From NCBI GenBank assembly GCA_964645785.1, contig CAZYAV010000034.1:1-24157 (forward strand): a stretch of 24,157 bases of DNA, read 5' to 3'. The position numbers and the translations under genes were made by a program. The notes below the pieces were generated by a model that was not told the DNA's origin, ran no database searches, and worked only from the letters and a program-made list of their open reading frames with translations. Positions 6,211-13,285 of this stretch are shown here, piece by piece; position 1 is the first letter of the stretch; each line of letters starts with the position of its first letter. The DNA comes from CALWZE01 sp964645785 (lineage in GTDB: Bacteria; Bacillota; Clostridia; Oscillospirales; Ruminococcaceae).

Positions 6211-8247
6211 ATGCAGCTGTTTAAACGGAAAAAAGAAGAGCCGGAACAGGAAGCTGCGCCGGCGCAGCAGGCGCTGCCCGTTCCGGACGAGCTGGAGGAA
6301 TACTACAACCCCGATGCAGAGGGGCAGGCCGATGCGGCGGCGCAGGCCAAGGCGGAGCCCGCGGCCGACCCGGCTGCGCCGGAAAAGCCCGCCGCGCCCC
6401 AAAAGCCGGCCGGCGGAAAGCGGCACGGGCTCGGCACCCGGCTTGTGGCGGGGTTTGCCGCCGTCCTCTGCCTGTGCAGCATGACCTCCTCCGCGTGGTA
6501 TTTCAACGATTTCATGCACTCTGTCGCGACCCGGCGGTCTCTGCCCGCCGTGACCCGCGGCCTGACCCCCAATATGCAGAAAATTTCCTACGCCCCGGCC
6601 GTGAGCTTCGCGCTGCGGCTGGTGACCTCCTCCATCGAGCTCGACCTCGGCGTGACGGTTGTGGACGAATACGACGCAATCGTCACCGGCTACCCGTTTG
6701 AGGTGCAGATTCGCCCGGTTGACGACCCGGACGCCGAGCCGCTCAAGGCGGTCGACGAGGATCTCGACGGCCAGATCAACTTCACCGAGCTGGAGGCGGG
6801 GGAATACACGGTTGAGCTGACCATGGCGGACGGGTACGTCATGCCCGAGCCGGTGACGGCGGAGGTTATGCCCCGCGTGACCTATGCCTATGTGGACGTC
6901 AGCGAAAAGGTCGTCTCCTCCAAGGATATCGACGCCGCGACCGACGACCCGCAGTACGGCGGCAACCACACCGGCAGCACGCCCGCGCCGGATGTGCCGC
7001 AGACCTCAACCAACACGGTTGAATACGTCCCCTCCTCGCAGAGCACCGAAACGGCGACCCACGAGGTGGACAAGCTGATCAACGGCGTGCAGTATTACAA
7101 CTACCGCCCCACCTCCCTGACCGCCGATTCCCGGCTGTATCTGTCGGACGGCAACCCCTCCAACATCTTTGTCCGCCTGGATGAAAACGGCTTCATCCTC
7201 TCGGGGTATCGGAATGTCGAGGTGCCCGACCCGCAGCCGGAAACGCCGCCCCAGCCCGAGACGCCGCCCCAGCCCGAAACGCCGGAGCAGCCCGAAACGC
7301 CGGAGCGGCCGGAAACCCCCGCGCAGCCCGAGACGCCCGCACAGCCCGAGGCGCCCGCGTCCGACCCGGCGCAGACCGGGACGGCCGACGGGGTGGGCGG
7401 CATCGAGCAGGTGGAGGTGCCGCTGTTCGACGCGAACCACGCCATCCTCAGCGACCCGGACACCGGGCTTGCGTTCTCGGTTGAGGCGGTCAAGGCGACC
7501 GAGACGGTGACCGAGACAATCACCACCTATTACGGCTGGCAGACGCTGGAGAACCGCACCTATTACTTCGACAAAAACGGGGTCAAGGTGACCGGCTGGC
7601 AGACCATCGAGGGGGTTACTTACTTCTTCAACAACGACGGTGTGCGCGGCGGCAGCGCAGGCATCGACGTGTCCACCTGGCAGGAAAATGTCAACTGGGC
7701 GCAGGTCAAGGCGTCCGGCATCGACTTTGTGTTTATCCGGCTCGGGTTCCGCGGCTACGGCACCGGCAAGCTGGTGCTCGACGATATGTTCCACTCCCAT
7801 ATGCAGGGCGCGCGCGCCGCGGGGCTGAAGGTCGGGGTCTATTTCTTCACCCAGGCAATCAACACGCAGGAGGCGGTCGAGGAGGCCAGCATGTGCCTGC
7901 AATATGTGAGCGGCTACCATCTCGATTACCCGATTGCAATCGACATCGAATGGGCGGCCTCCAATGCCCGCACCAACAACCTGACCACCGCGCAGCGCAC
8001 CGAGATCTGCCGCGCGTTCTGCGAGACGGTGCGTTCGGCCGGCTACACGCCCTGCGTCTATGCCAACAAGTACTACTTCACCAGCATGCTGTACGCCTCC
8101 CAGCTGGAGCAGTACGTGATCTGGCTGGCGCACTACACCGAGCAGACCAGCTATGCGCGCAAATACGACATCTGGCAGTACACCTCGGTCGGCACGGTTC
8201 CCGGCGTCCCGGGCAAGGTCGACATGAACATCAGCTATCTCGCGTAA
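6211..8247 (+). CDS. Membrane-anchored GH25 lysozyme with Ig-like domain, Pro-Glu-Thr spacer and cell-wall binding repeats
   Basis: The 678-residue protein should cleave the MurNAc-GlcNAc bond of peptidoglycan outside the cell. The start at 6211 follows AAGGAG (6201-6206); an in-frame ATG at 6193 lacks a site. Architecture: an acidic, Ala/Pro-rich cytoplasmic N-terminus (1-70); one membrane helix (about 76-95) acting as uncleaved anchor; a SpaA-like beta-sandwich region (about 147-230); a polar linker; seven hexapeptide PET repeats (341-382); two choline-binding-type repeats (YYGWQTLENRTYYFDKNG and GWQTIEGVTYFFNNDG, about 441-479); and a C-terminal GH25 domain (482-678). The GH25 acidic residues are visible: Asp486 in GIDVS, the Asp578-x-Glu580 pair in IAIDIEW, and Asp671 in VDMNIS. 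The enzyme is thus held at the membrane and reaches into the wall through the spacer. It is a single-gene unit between its own promoter and a bidirectional terminator. Confidence 0.93.
   Translation: MQLFKRKKEEPEQEAAPAQQALPVPDELEEYYNPDAEGQADAAAQAKAEPAADPAAPEKPAAPQKPAGGKRHGLGTRLVAGFAAVLCLCSMTSSAWYFNDFMHSVATRRSLPAVTRGLTPNMQKISYAPAVSFALRLVTSSIELDLGVTVVDEYDAIVTGYPFEVQIRPVDDPDAEPLKAVDEDLDGQINFTELEAGEYTVELTMADGYVMPEPVTAEVMPRVTYAYVDVSEKVVSSKDIDAATDDPQYGGNHTGSTPAPDVPQTSTNTVEYVPSSQSTETATHEVDKLINGVQYYNYRPTSLTADSRLYLSDGNPSNIFVRLDENGFILSGYRNVEVPDPQPETPPQPETPPQPETPEQPETPERPETPAQPETPAQPEAPASDPAQTGTADGVGGIEQVEVPLFDANHAILSDPDTGLAFSVEAVKATETVTETITTYYGWQTLENRTYYFDKNGVKVTGWQTIEGVTYFFNNDGVRGGSAGIDVSTWQENVNWAQVKASGIDFVFIRLGFRGYGTGKLVLDDMFHSHMQGARAAGLKVGVYFFTQAINTQEAVEEASMCLQYVSGYHLDYPIAIDIEWAASNARTNNLTTAQRTEICRAFCETVRSAGYTPCVYANKYYFTSMLYASQLEQYVIWLAHYTEQTSYARKYDIWQYTSVGTVPGVPGKVDMNISYLA
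7231..7356 (+). repeat. Seven in-frame 18-base repeats coding Pro-Glu-Thr hexapeptides
   Basis: Seven consecutive 18-base units code PQPETP (three times), then EQPETP, ERPETP, AQPETP and AQPEAP. Such tandem coding repeats form stiff wall-spanning spacers and are prone to change copy number by slippage or recombination. Confidence 0.95.
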
Positions 8248-8268
8248 GCGCGAATCCCCCCGAACAGG

Positions 8269-8298
8269 AAAAAAGCGGCCGTTTCGGCCGCTTTTTTT
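8269..8298. terminator. Bidirectional intrinsic terminator
   Basis: Six A, GCGGCCG (8275-8281), TTT, CGGCCGC (8285-8291) and seven T form a symmetric hairpin that would work on both strands. It ends the lysozyme transcript. Confidence 0.93.
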
Positions 8299-8387
8299 GC
8301 GCCGTGCGCGCAGATTTGCCATGCAGGACACAATTTGTTAAAACTTTTCGGGTATACTGAGTACATTCTGGAAAGAGGATGACCGAA

Positions 8388-9173
8388 ATGCCCGATTATC
8401 TCACCCACGCCCTCTTCGCGCAGCGGCTGCTGGACGGGGAAAATTTTTCGCTGCATGATTGCTGCCAGCGGCACGGCAATCTCTTTCGCCTCGGCGCCCA
8501 GGGACCCGATCTGTTCTACTATCTCGCCTGCCTTGCGCCCGGCCGCGGCTACGGCGAGCTGGGGGACAGGCTGCACGAGATCGGCGTCACCGACGTGCTG
8601 GAGTTGCTGCACACGCTGGATTTCACCAACCCGTCCTATCCGTTTGCCTGCGCCTATCTGTGCGGTTACGCGGCGCATCTCTGCCTGGACGGCATCGCGC
8701 ACCCGATGATCTGCGCCCGCGCCCGCGACCTGTCCCGGCAGCTCGGCTGTTCCGAAAGCTGCGCGCACGTCAAGTATGAAAACCGCATCGAGTCCCGGCA
8801 TTTCACCGAGACAACCGGCAAGCCGCCGCGCTGCTATCTGTACCGGGGGGATCTGCCCGCCACTGACCGGGAAATCGCGGCCGTCGCCCTGCTCAACGGC
8901 CGGCTGGTCAGCCGATGCCTCGGCCGCACCCTCAACGAGCAGGCGTTCGCGCACACCCTGCGCAGGCTGCCGGCGCTGCTGGCGCTGCTGTTCGACCGCG
9001 GCCGGCGCTGGCAGCGGGTTGTCGACCGGCTGTGCGGTGCGCGGGAAGCCACCCTGAAATGGCGGTTCAAGCGGGATTATCTCCCCGACCCCGTCCTGCC
9101 GGACGCCGAATATGCGGCGTTTTGCGCGCTTTACGAAAAAGCTGTGCGGGAATATCTATATATTGTGTCTTAA
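8388..9173 (+). CDS. Zinc-dependent phospholipase C family protein
   Basis: The 261-residue protein matches the bacterial zinc-dependent phospholipase C/nuclease S1-like fold. It has MPDYLTH at the N-terminus, GAQGPDLFYY (36-45), and the helix GYAAHLCLDGIAHPM (93-107) with His97, Asp101 and His105 as likely metal ligands. HVKYENRIES (127-136) offers a further His/Glu set. I start at 8388 because GAAAGAGG (8371-8378) is 9 bases away; the ATG at 8379 touches that site. There is no signal peptide, unlike secreted phospholipases C, so it is probably cytoplasmic. This cytosolic subgroup is common in Clostridia, and its substrate is unknown to me. A TATACT at 8353-8358 may be its -10 box, but no good -35 is seen. 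Confidence 0.8.
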   Translation: MPDYLTHALFAQRLLDGENFSLHDCCQRHGNLFRLGAQGPDLFYYLACLAPGRGYGELGDRLHEIGVTDVLELLHTLDFTNPSYPFACAYLCGYAAHLCLDGIAHPMICARARDLSRQLGCSESCAHVKYENRIESRHFTETTGKPPRCYLYRGDLPATDREIAAVALLNGRLVSRCLGRTLNEQAFAHTLRRLPALLALLFDRGRRWQRVVDRLCGAREATLKWRFKRDYLPDPVLPDAEYAAFCALYEKAVREYLYIVS

Positions 9174-9194
9174 AAACTTTATTGTGCGTATATA

Positions 9195-9223
9195 TTGACC
9201 TTTGCGGCCGGCTGTGGTATACT
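9195..9223 (+). promoter_or_regulatory. Promoter of the small NrdD-like gene
   Basis: TTGACC (9195-9200) and TATACT (9218-9223) are 17 bases apart. The short leader contains a perfect palindrome CCGCCCG-CAG-CGGGCGG (9236-9252) before the ribosome binding site. Confidence 0.83.
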
Positions 9224-9291
9224 TTGCACGTTGCACCGCCCGCAGCGGGCGGCCTGCAGCAAAACCATTCGCCGTAAAGGAGCACAATGTC

Positions 9292-9555
9292 ATGACCGTA
9301 ACCGTGAAAAACGGCGCCCTGTCCGCCAACGAGCAGGCCGCCTATGTTGACCATGTCCGCCGCCATCATCCCGGCCGCACCCTCGATGCGCTGACCATCA
9401 CCCTGGACGGGGACTATGTCGATCTCGACTATCGCTTTGAGCCCGCACCCTTCGAGCGCATCCGCCGCATCACCGGCTATCTCGTCGGCACCCTGGATCG
9501 CTGGAACGACGCCAAGCGCGCGGAGGAGGCCGATCGCGTCCGCCACACGGTCTAA
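9292..9555 (+). CDS. Small protein resembling the C-terminal tail of anaerobic ribonucleotide reductase (NrdD)
   Basis: The start at 9292 follows AAAGGAG (9276-9282) by 9 bases; the ATG at 9287 opens only a two-codon frame. The 87-residue product has a short beta-rich N-terminal part and a C-terminal motif (residues 56-85: RIRRITGYLVGTLDRWNDAK, then AEEADRVRH). This matches the GY...WN.GK..E...RV.H signature at the end of NrdD, where a zinc site and the glycyl-radical loop lie nearby. The zinc Cys pairs, the radical Gly loop and the 10-stranded barrel of NrdD are all absent, so it cannot reduce ribonucleotides itself. It has its own strong promoter, which argues against a gene relic. A regulatory or assembly role for NrdD would be a guess; annotation pipelines may label it as a reductase on this motif alone. 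Confidence 0.75.
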   Translation: MTVTVKNGALSANEQAAYVDHVRRHHPGRTLDALTITLDGDYVDLDYRFEPAPFERIRRITGYLVGTLDRWNDAKRAEEADRVRHTV

Positions 9556-9702
9556 GCGGCGCAGGCGGCCGCGCAGACGGCAGAATCCGCCCGAAAAATT
9601 ACGAAAAAATTACAGTTTTGCGGTGTGTTTACGTTAATACACTAAATTGCAAAAGCATTTTTAACGTATTTTTATACCAAAAGCCGAAATTATCCGCAGG
9701 CG

Positions 9703-9731
9703 TTGACATTAAAAAACAGCTGTGCAATAAT
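9703..9731 (+). promoter_or_regulatory. Promoter of the branched-chain amino acid transporter operon
   Basis: A perfect TTGACA (9703-9708) and AATAAT (9726-9731) are 17 bases apart. Transcription should start near 9738, giving a leader of about 285 bases before the binding-protein start codon. Confidence 0.87.
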
Positions 9732-9775
9732 GTTCACAATCTAAATGAACGCTGTGTGGACAAGAGGTCACGAAG

Positions 9776-9880
9776 ATGCTTCTCGGCTTTGTCAACATCA
9801 TTATTGTCGCGATTCTCAACATTATCGTCCTCCGAATCGGAGGGATTCTAAACGATAGTGCATCTTTTGCGGCGCAGTAA
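9776..9880 (+). CDS. Putative attenuator leader peptide rich in Ile, Leu and Val
   Basis: This 34-codon frame begins about 38 bases after the predicted transcription start and has AAGAGG (9762-9767) 8 bases before its ATG. It starts MLLGFVNIIIVAILN and carries 8 Ile, 5 Leu and 3 Val (16 of 34 residues), including runs III (codons 8-10) and IIVL (16-19). It stops at TAA 9878-9880, 50 bases before an intrinsic terminator that precedes the binding-protein gene of a branched-chain amino acid transporter. Size, composition and position match the IlvL/LeuL leader peptides of enterobacteria, where ribosome stalling on scarce Ile/Leu/Val codons lifts termination. A hairpin CCTCCG/CGGAGG (9829-9843) lies inside the frame over codons 18-23. 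A short hydrophobic membrane peptide is the alternative reading. Expression is not proven. Confidence 0.72.
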   Translation: MLLGFVNIIIVAILNIIVLRIGGILNDSASFAAQ

Positions 9881-9902
9881 TGCTGATGTAGGACGAAGCT
9901 GA

Positions 9903-9972
9903 ATTTTATTAAATCCGTTTTAGTAAAATCAGGGAACCTAACGGCAAAGCCGCCGTGGGGTTCCCTCTTTTT
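9903..9972 (+). terminator. Leader terminator (candidate attenuator) before the binding-protein gene
   Basis: AGGGAACC (9931-9938) pairs with GGTTCCCT (9959-9966), with CGGC/GCCG inside, followed by CTTTTT (9967-9972). It abuts an A/T-rich hairpin (9903-9913 with 9919-9929). CCGTTTTAG (9915-9923) is partly complementary to CTAACGG (9938-9944) in the terminator's 5' arm, so an alternative fold that breaks the terminator can be drawn by eye. The only frame upstream in this transcript is the leader peptide, which makes an attenuator likely. No T-box sequence is present. Confidence 0.8.
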
Positions 9973-10023
9973 AAATAGACAGACACAGGCCCAGAATTCA
10001 TTTTATTTACGGAGGAAAAGAAA

Positions 10024-11229
10024 GTGAAAAGCAAAAAACTCTTCGCTTGTCTGCTCGCTCTCGTGCTGTGTGTCGCCATGCTCGCCTCCTGCGGCGGCAG
10101 CAATGACGGCGGCAGCAACGGCGAAAACGGCGACGCCGCGCAGACAATCAAAATCGGCGTGCTCGGCCCGCAGACCGGCGACGTTTCGGTGTACGGCAAC
10201 GCGGTCATCAACGGCGCGCTGCTTTACCTCAACAAGGTGAACGCCGAGGGCGGCGTCAACGGCAAGCAGCTGGAGCTAATTGTCATGGACGAGCAGGGCG
10301 ACGCCACCCAGGCGGTCAACTGCTTCACCCAGATGGTCGACCAGGGCATCACCGGCCTCATCGGCGACGTCACCACCACCCCGACCCTCGCGGTTGTGGC
10401 GGAGAGCCAGGAATACAACATGCCGGTTGTCACCGCTTCCGCAACGGCTGAGGCCGTCACCTATGACGCGGAGAGCGACACGGTTTACACCAACGTCTTC
10501 CGCTCCACCTTTACCGACCCGTTCCAGGGCGTCAAGATGGCGGATTACGCGAGCGATGTGCTCGGCTTCAAGACGGCCGCGGTGCTCTACACCTCCGGCT
10601 CGGATTATCAGGAGGGGCTTGCCTCCAACTTTGAATCCGAGTTTGCCGCAAAGGGCGGCACGATTGTCGCGAGCGAGAGCTATTCCAAGGGCGACGTCGA
10701 CTTCCGCACCCAGCTGACCACCATCCAGGCGCAGAACCCCGAGGTTGTGTTCTGCCCCAACTACTATGAGGATGTCGGCCAGATCCTCGCGCAGGCGCGC
10801 GACATCGGCCTGACCGTCCCGTTCCTGGGCGGCGACGGCTGGGACGGCGTCACCGGCTACGCGACCGTTGCGCAGCTGACCGACTGCTACTTCTGCGCGA
10901 ACTACGCGGTCGGCGCGAGCGAGGAGTTTGAATCCTCCTACCTGTCCACCTACGGCGAGGCGTATCCGAACGGCTTTGCGCCGCTTGGCTACGACGCGGC
11001 CGTGACCCTTGTCTACGGCCTGCAGGCGGCCGAGGAGGCCGGCCTTGAGGCCGGCACCGACGAATACAAGCAGGCGGTGATCGACGCCATCAAGGGCGGC
11101 ACGATTGTCGGCGTGACCGGCACCTTCACCTTTGACGAGCACAACAACCCCGTCAAGACCGCCTCCATCCTCGCGTTTGAGCAGGGGGAGGACGGCTCGC
11201 CTGTCGCGGTGTTTAAAGAGCAGTTCTAA
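10024..11229 (+). CDS. livJ: Branched-chain amino acid ABC transporter, substrate-binding lipoprotein
   Basis: A 401-residue extracellular binding protein of the Leu/Ile/Val-binding (Peripla_BP_6) family. The start is GTG at 10024, 8 bases after GGAGG (10011-10015). The N-terminus is a lipoprotein signal (KSKK, hydrophobic core, lipobox LASC with Cys23 as the lipidated residue) followed by a Gly/Ser/Asn-rich linker. The mature part shows the family pattern IKIGVLGPQTGDVSVYGN, then GGVNGKQLELIVMDEQGD, and later FLGGDGWDG and GFAPLGYDAA. It delivers ligand to the membrane permeases coded downstream. The ligand is presumably Leu, Ile or Val, and the Ile/Leu/Val-rich leader supports this independently; relatives binding other amino acids or amides exist. 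Hairpins after the stop suggest higher expression than the downstream genes. Confidence 0.94.
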   Translation: MKSKKLFACLLALVLCVAMLASCGGSNDGGSNGENGDAAQTIKIGVLGPQTGDVSVYGNAVINGALLYLNKVNAEGGVNGKQLELIVMDEQGDATQAVNCFTQMVDQGITGLIGDVTTTPTLAVVAESQEYNMPVVTASATAEAVTYDAESDTVYTNVFRSTFTDPFQGVKMADYASDVLGFKTAAVLYTSGSDYQEGLASNFESEFAAKGGTIVASESYSKGDVDFRTQLTTIQAQNPEVVFCPNYYEDVGQILAQARDIGLTVPFLGGDGWDGVTGYATVAQLTDCYFCANYAVGASEEFESSYLSTYGEAYPNGFAPLGYDAAVTLVYGLQAAEEAGLEAGTDEYKQAVIDAIKGGTIVGVTGTFTFDEHNNPVKTASILAFEQGEDGSPVAVFKEQF

Positions 11230-11233
11230 GGCT

Positions 11234-11316
11234 TCTCCGGCAGAGCCGGAGAGGGAAAGATGAACAGAGAGTGCGGAGACCGCTCGGTCAGATTTTGCTA
11301 AGAGGTCTCCGCCTCT
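11234..11316 (+). promoter_or_regulatory. Two hairpins between binding-protein and permease genes
   Basis: Hairpin 1: TCTCCGGC (11234-11241), AGA, GCCGGAGA (11245-11252), with no U-run; it probably protects the 3' end of the binding-protein mRNA. Hairpin 2: GCGGAGACC (11273-11281) with GGTCTCCGC (11304-11312), extended by AGAG/CTCT past a one-base bulge and followed by TTTGT. This is a weak terminator that could reduce read-through into the permease genes. Confidence 0.7.
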
Positions 11317-11386
11317 TTGTCATAAGCAGGAGGCGCGTCATCAGAGCGTGTGCGCGGCTGCCTGTGCGGAAGGGAGTTTACAGTTC

Positions 11387-12265
11387 ATGATCGTCTTTAT
11401 CAATCAGCTCCTGAATGGCCTGTCCCTCGGCAGCATCTTTGCTTTGATCGCGCTCGGCTACAGCATGGTGTACGGCATCATCCGCCTGCTGAACTTCGCG
11501 CACGGGGATATCATCATGGTGGGGGCTTATGTCTCCTGGTTCGTCATGAGCCGGCTGGGTCTCGGCTCCTTGCCGGCCGTGCTCTGCTCGGTTCTGGTGT
11601 GCACGCTGCTCGGCATGACGATTGAAAAGATCGCCTATACCCCGCTGCGCGGCGCGCCGCGCATCTCGCTGCTCATCACGGCCATCGGCGTCTCGTTTTT
11701 TCTGGAATACATGGCCGAGCTGATTCTCGGCTCGGGCGCAAAGGTCATCCCGGCCTATTTTGAAAGCACGGTGCTGCGGCTGGGCGGGGTCACGCTGAGC
11801 CTGACGACCCTGATTACCCTGCTTGTCACCGTGCTTTCCATGCTGGTGCTGACCTTCCTTGTCAACCGCACCAAAATGGGCAAGGCGATGCGCGCCGTCT
11901 CGGAGGATATGGACGCGGCGCGGCTGATGGGCATCAACGTCAACGTCACCATCTCGTTCACCTTTGCGGTCGGCTCGGCGCTTGCGGGCATCGGCTCGGT
12001 GCTCTATTGCTGCAGCTATCCGCAGGCAAACCCCACGATGGGCTCGATGCTCGGGCTCAAGGCGTTTATCGCGGCGGTGTTCGGCGGCATCGGCTCCATC
12101 CCCGGGGCGATGCTGGGCGGTATCGCGATTGGCCTGTGCGAGAGCTTTGTGACCGCGATTGGCCTGTCCGCCTGGAAGGACGCCGTCACGTTTATCATCC
12201 TCATCGTGATGCTTTTGCTGCGCCCGACCGGCATTCTCGGCCGCAAGACGCAGGAAAAGGTTTAA
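11387..12265 (+). CDS. livH: Branched-chain amino acid ABC transporter permease, LivH type
   Basis: A 292-residue membrane protein with about eight hydrophobic helices, one of the two permease subunits of the transporter. The LivH N-terminal pattern is clear (QLLNGLSLGSIFALIALGYS, then NFAHGDIIMVGAY). The cytoplasmic coupling loop that contacts the ATPases is at about 162-185 (KMGKAMRAVSEDMDAARLMG). The C-terminus has GLKAFIAAVFGGIGSIPGAM and ends at RPTGILGRK. The start at 11387 is preceded by AAGGGAG 10 bases upstream; an in-frame upstream start at 11348 lacks one. The next gene follows after 15 bases. Confidence 0.95.
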   Translation: MIVFINQLLNGLSLGSIFALIALGYSMVYGIIRLLNFAHGDIIMVGAYVSWFVMSRLGLGSLPAVLCSVLVCTLLGMTIEKIAYTPLRGAPRISLLITAIGVSFFLEYMAELILGSGAKVIPAYFESTVLRLGGVTLSLTTLITLLVTVLSMLVLTFLVNRTKMGKAMRAVSEDMDAARLMGINVNVTISFTFAVGSALAGIGSVLYCCSYPQANPTMGSMLGLKAFIAAVFGGIGSIPGAMLGGIAIGLCESFVTAIGLSAWKDAVTFIILIVMLLLRPTGILGRKTQEKV

Positions 12266-12280
12266 AGGAGGGCGATGCAT

Positions 12281-13285
12281 ATGAAACGAAAGACCCTCGG
12301 GATGCCGGTTCGCTACCTGATCAACACGGCGCTGGTGGCGCTGCTGTTTGTCGTGCTGCACCTGCTGGCGACCAACGTCCTGTCCACCTATCAGAATAAG
12401 GTGCTGCTGCTCATTGGCATCAACATCATTCTGGCGGTCTCGCTCAACGTCGCAACCGGCTATCTCGGCCAGCTGCCGCTGGGGCACGCGGGATTTATGG
12501 CTGTCGGCGCCTACGCCTGCGCGCTGTTCACCAAGTTCAGCCCGCTGCCGAAGGGGCTCGCGTTCTTCCTCGGGCTGCTGCTCGGCACGGTTATCGCGGG
12601 GCTGTTCGGCGTGCTCATCGGTATCCCGGCGCTGCGCCTGACCGGCGACTATCTGGCGATTTTGACCCTCGGCTTTGGGGAAATTATCCGCATCACCCTC
12701 AACAACATAGACAGCGTGCTGGGGCGCGACCTGTTTTACGGCGCAAAAGGGCTGAAAAACATCCCCAAATACTCCAAGTACTGGAGCGTGTTCATCTGCG
12801 TGGTGCTCGTCTGCTTTGTGATTCACACCATGATGAAATCCCGGCACGGGCGCGCGATTCTCGCCATCCGCGACAATGAGATTGCGGCGGAATCCTGCGG
12901 CATCCAGACCACCTGGTACAAGGTCGCGGCGTTTTCGGTTTCGGCCGCGTTTGCCGGGCTTGCCGGCGGTCTGTACGCCTGCTATCTCGGGGTGCTTGAC
13001 CCCAGCAACTTCAGCTTTATGAAATCCATCGAGATTCTCGTCATGGTCGTGCTGGGCGGGATGGGCTCGATGATGGGCTCGATTGTCTCGGCCACCGTGC
13101 TGACCATCCTGCCCGAGGCGCTGCGCAGCTTTTCGGATTACCGCATGGTCGTCTACTCCCTCATCCTCATCCTGATGATGATCTTCCGGCCGGGCGGGCT
13201 GCTCGGCACCTACGACTTTTCGGTTTCCCGCCTGCTTGAGCGCGCGATGAATCCCGGCCGAAAGGAGCGGAAGAGCCATGAGTGA
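12281..13285 (+). CDS. livM: Branched-chain amino acid ABC transporter permease, LivM type
   Basis: A 334-residue polytopic membrane protein, partner of LivH in the transmembrane channel. Family signatures: GYLGQLPLGHAGFMAVGAY (60-78), GIPALRLTGDYLAILTLGFG in the middle, and the coupling loop SRHGRAILAIRDNEIAAESC. Then come VVLGGMGSMMGSI and a C-terminal RPGGLLGTY. Two in-frame ATGs exist (12275 and 12281) after AAAGGAGG (12264-12271). The second has 9-base spacing and is chosen. The gene overlaps the next by 8 bases, indicating translational coupling. Confidence 0.95.
   Translation: MKRKTLGMPVRYLINTALVALLFVVLHLLATNVLSTYQNKVLLLIGINIILAVSLNVATGYLGQLPLGHAGFMAVGAYACALFTKFSPLPKGLAFFLGLLLGTVIAGLFGVLIGIPALRLTGDYLAILTLGFGEIIRITLNNIDSVLGRDLFYGAKGLKNIPKYSKYWSVFICVVLVCFVIHTMMKSRHGRAILAIRDNEIAAESCGIQTTWYKVAAFSVSAAFAGLAGGLYACYLGVLDPSNFSFMKSIEILVMVVLGGMGSMMGSIVSATVLTILPEALRSFSDYRMVVYSLILILMMIFRPGGLLGTYDFSVSRLLERAMNPGRKERKSHE

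Noticed and set aside
7006..8331. A 441-codon minus-strand frame across the GH25 gene
   Set aside because: It is antisense to a well-supported enzyme, crosses its terminator and has no ribosome binding site or recognisable domain.
9618..9851. A 77-codon plus-strand frame in the livJ leader
   Set aside because: It contains the TTGACA promoter and overlaps the leader peptide in another frame. It has no ribosome binding site.
9900..9975. T-box riboswitch before livJ
   Set aside because: The conserved T-box sequence (GGTGG.ACCGCG type) is absent before the terminator; a leader peptide explains the region better.
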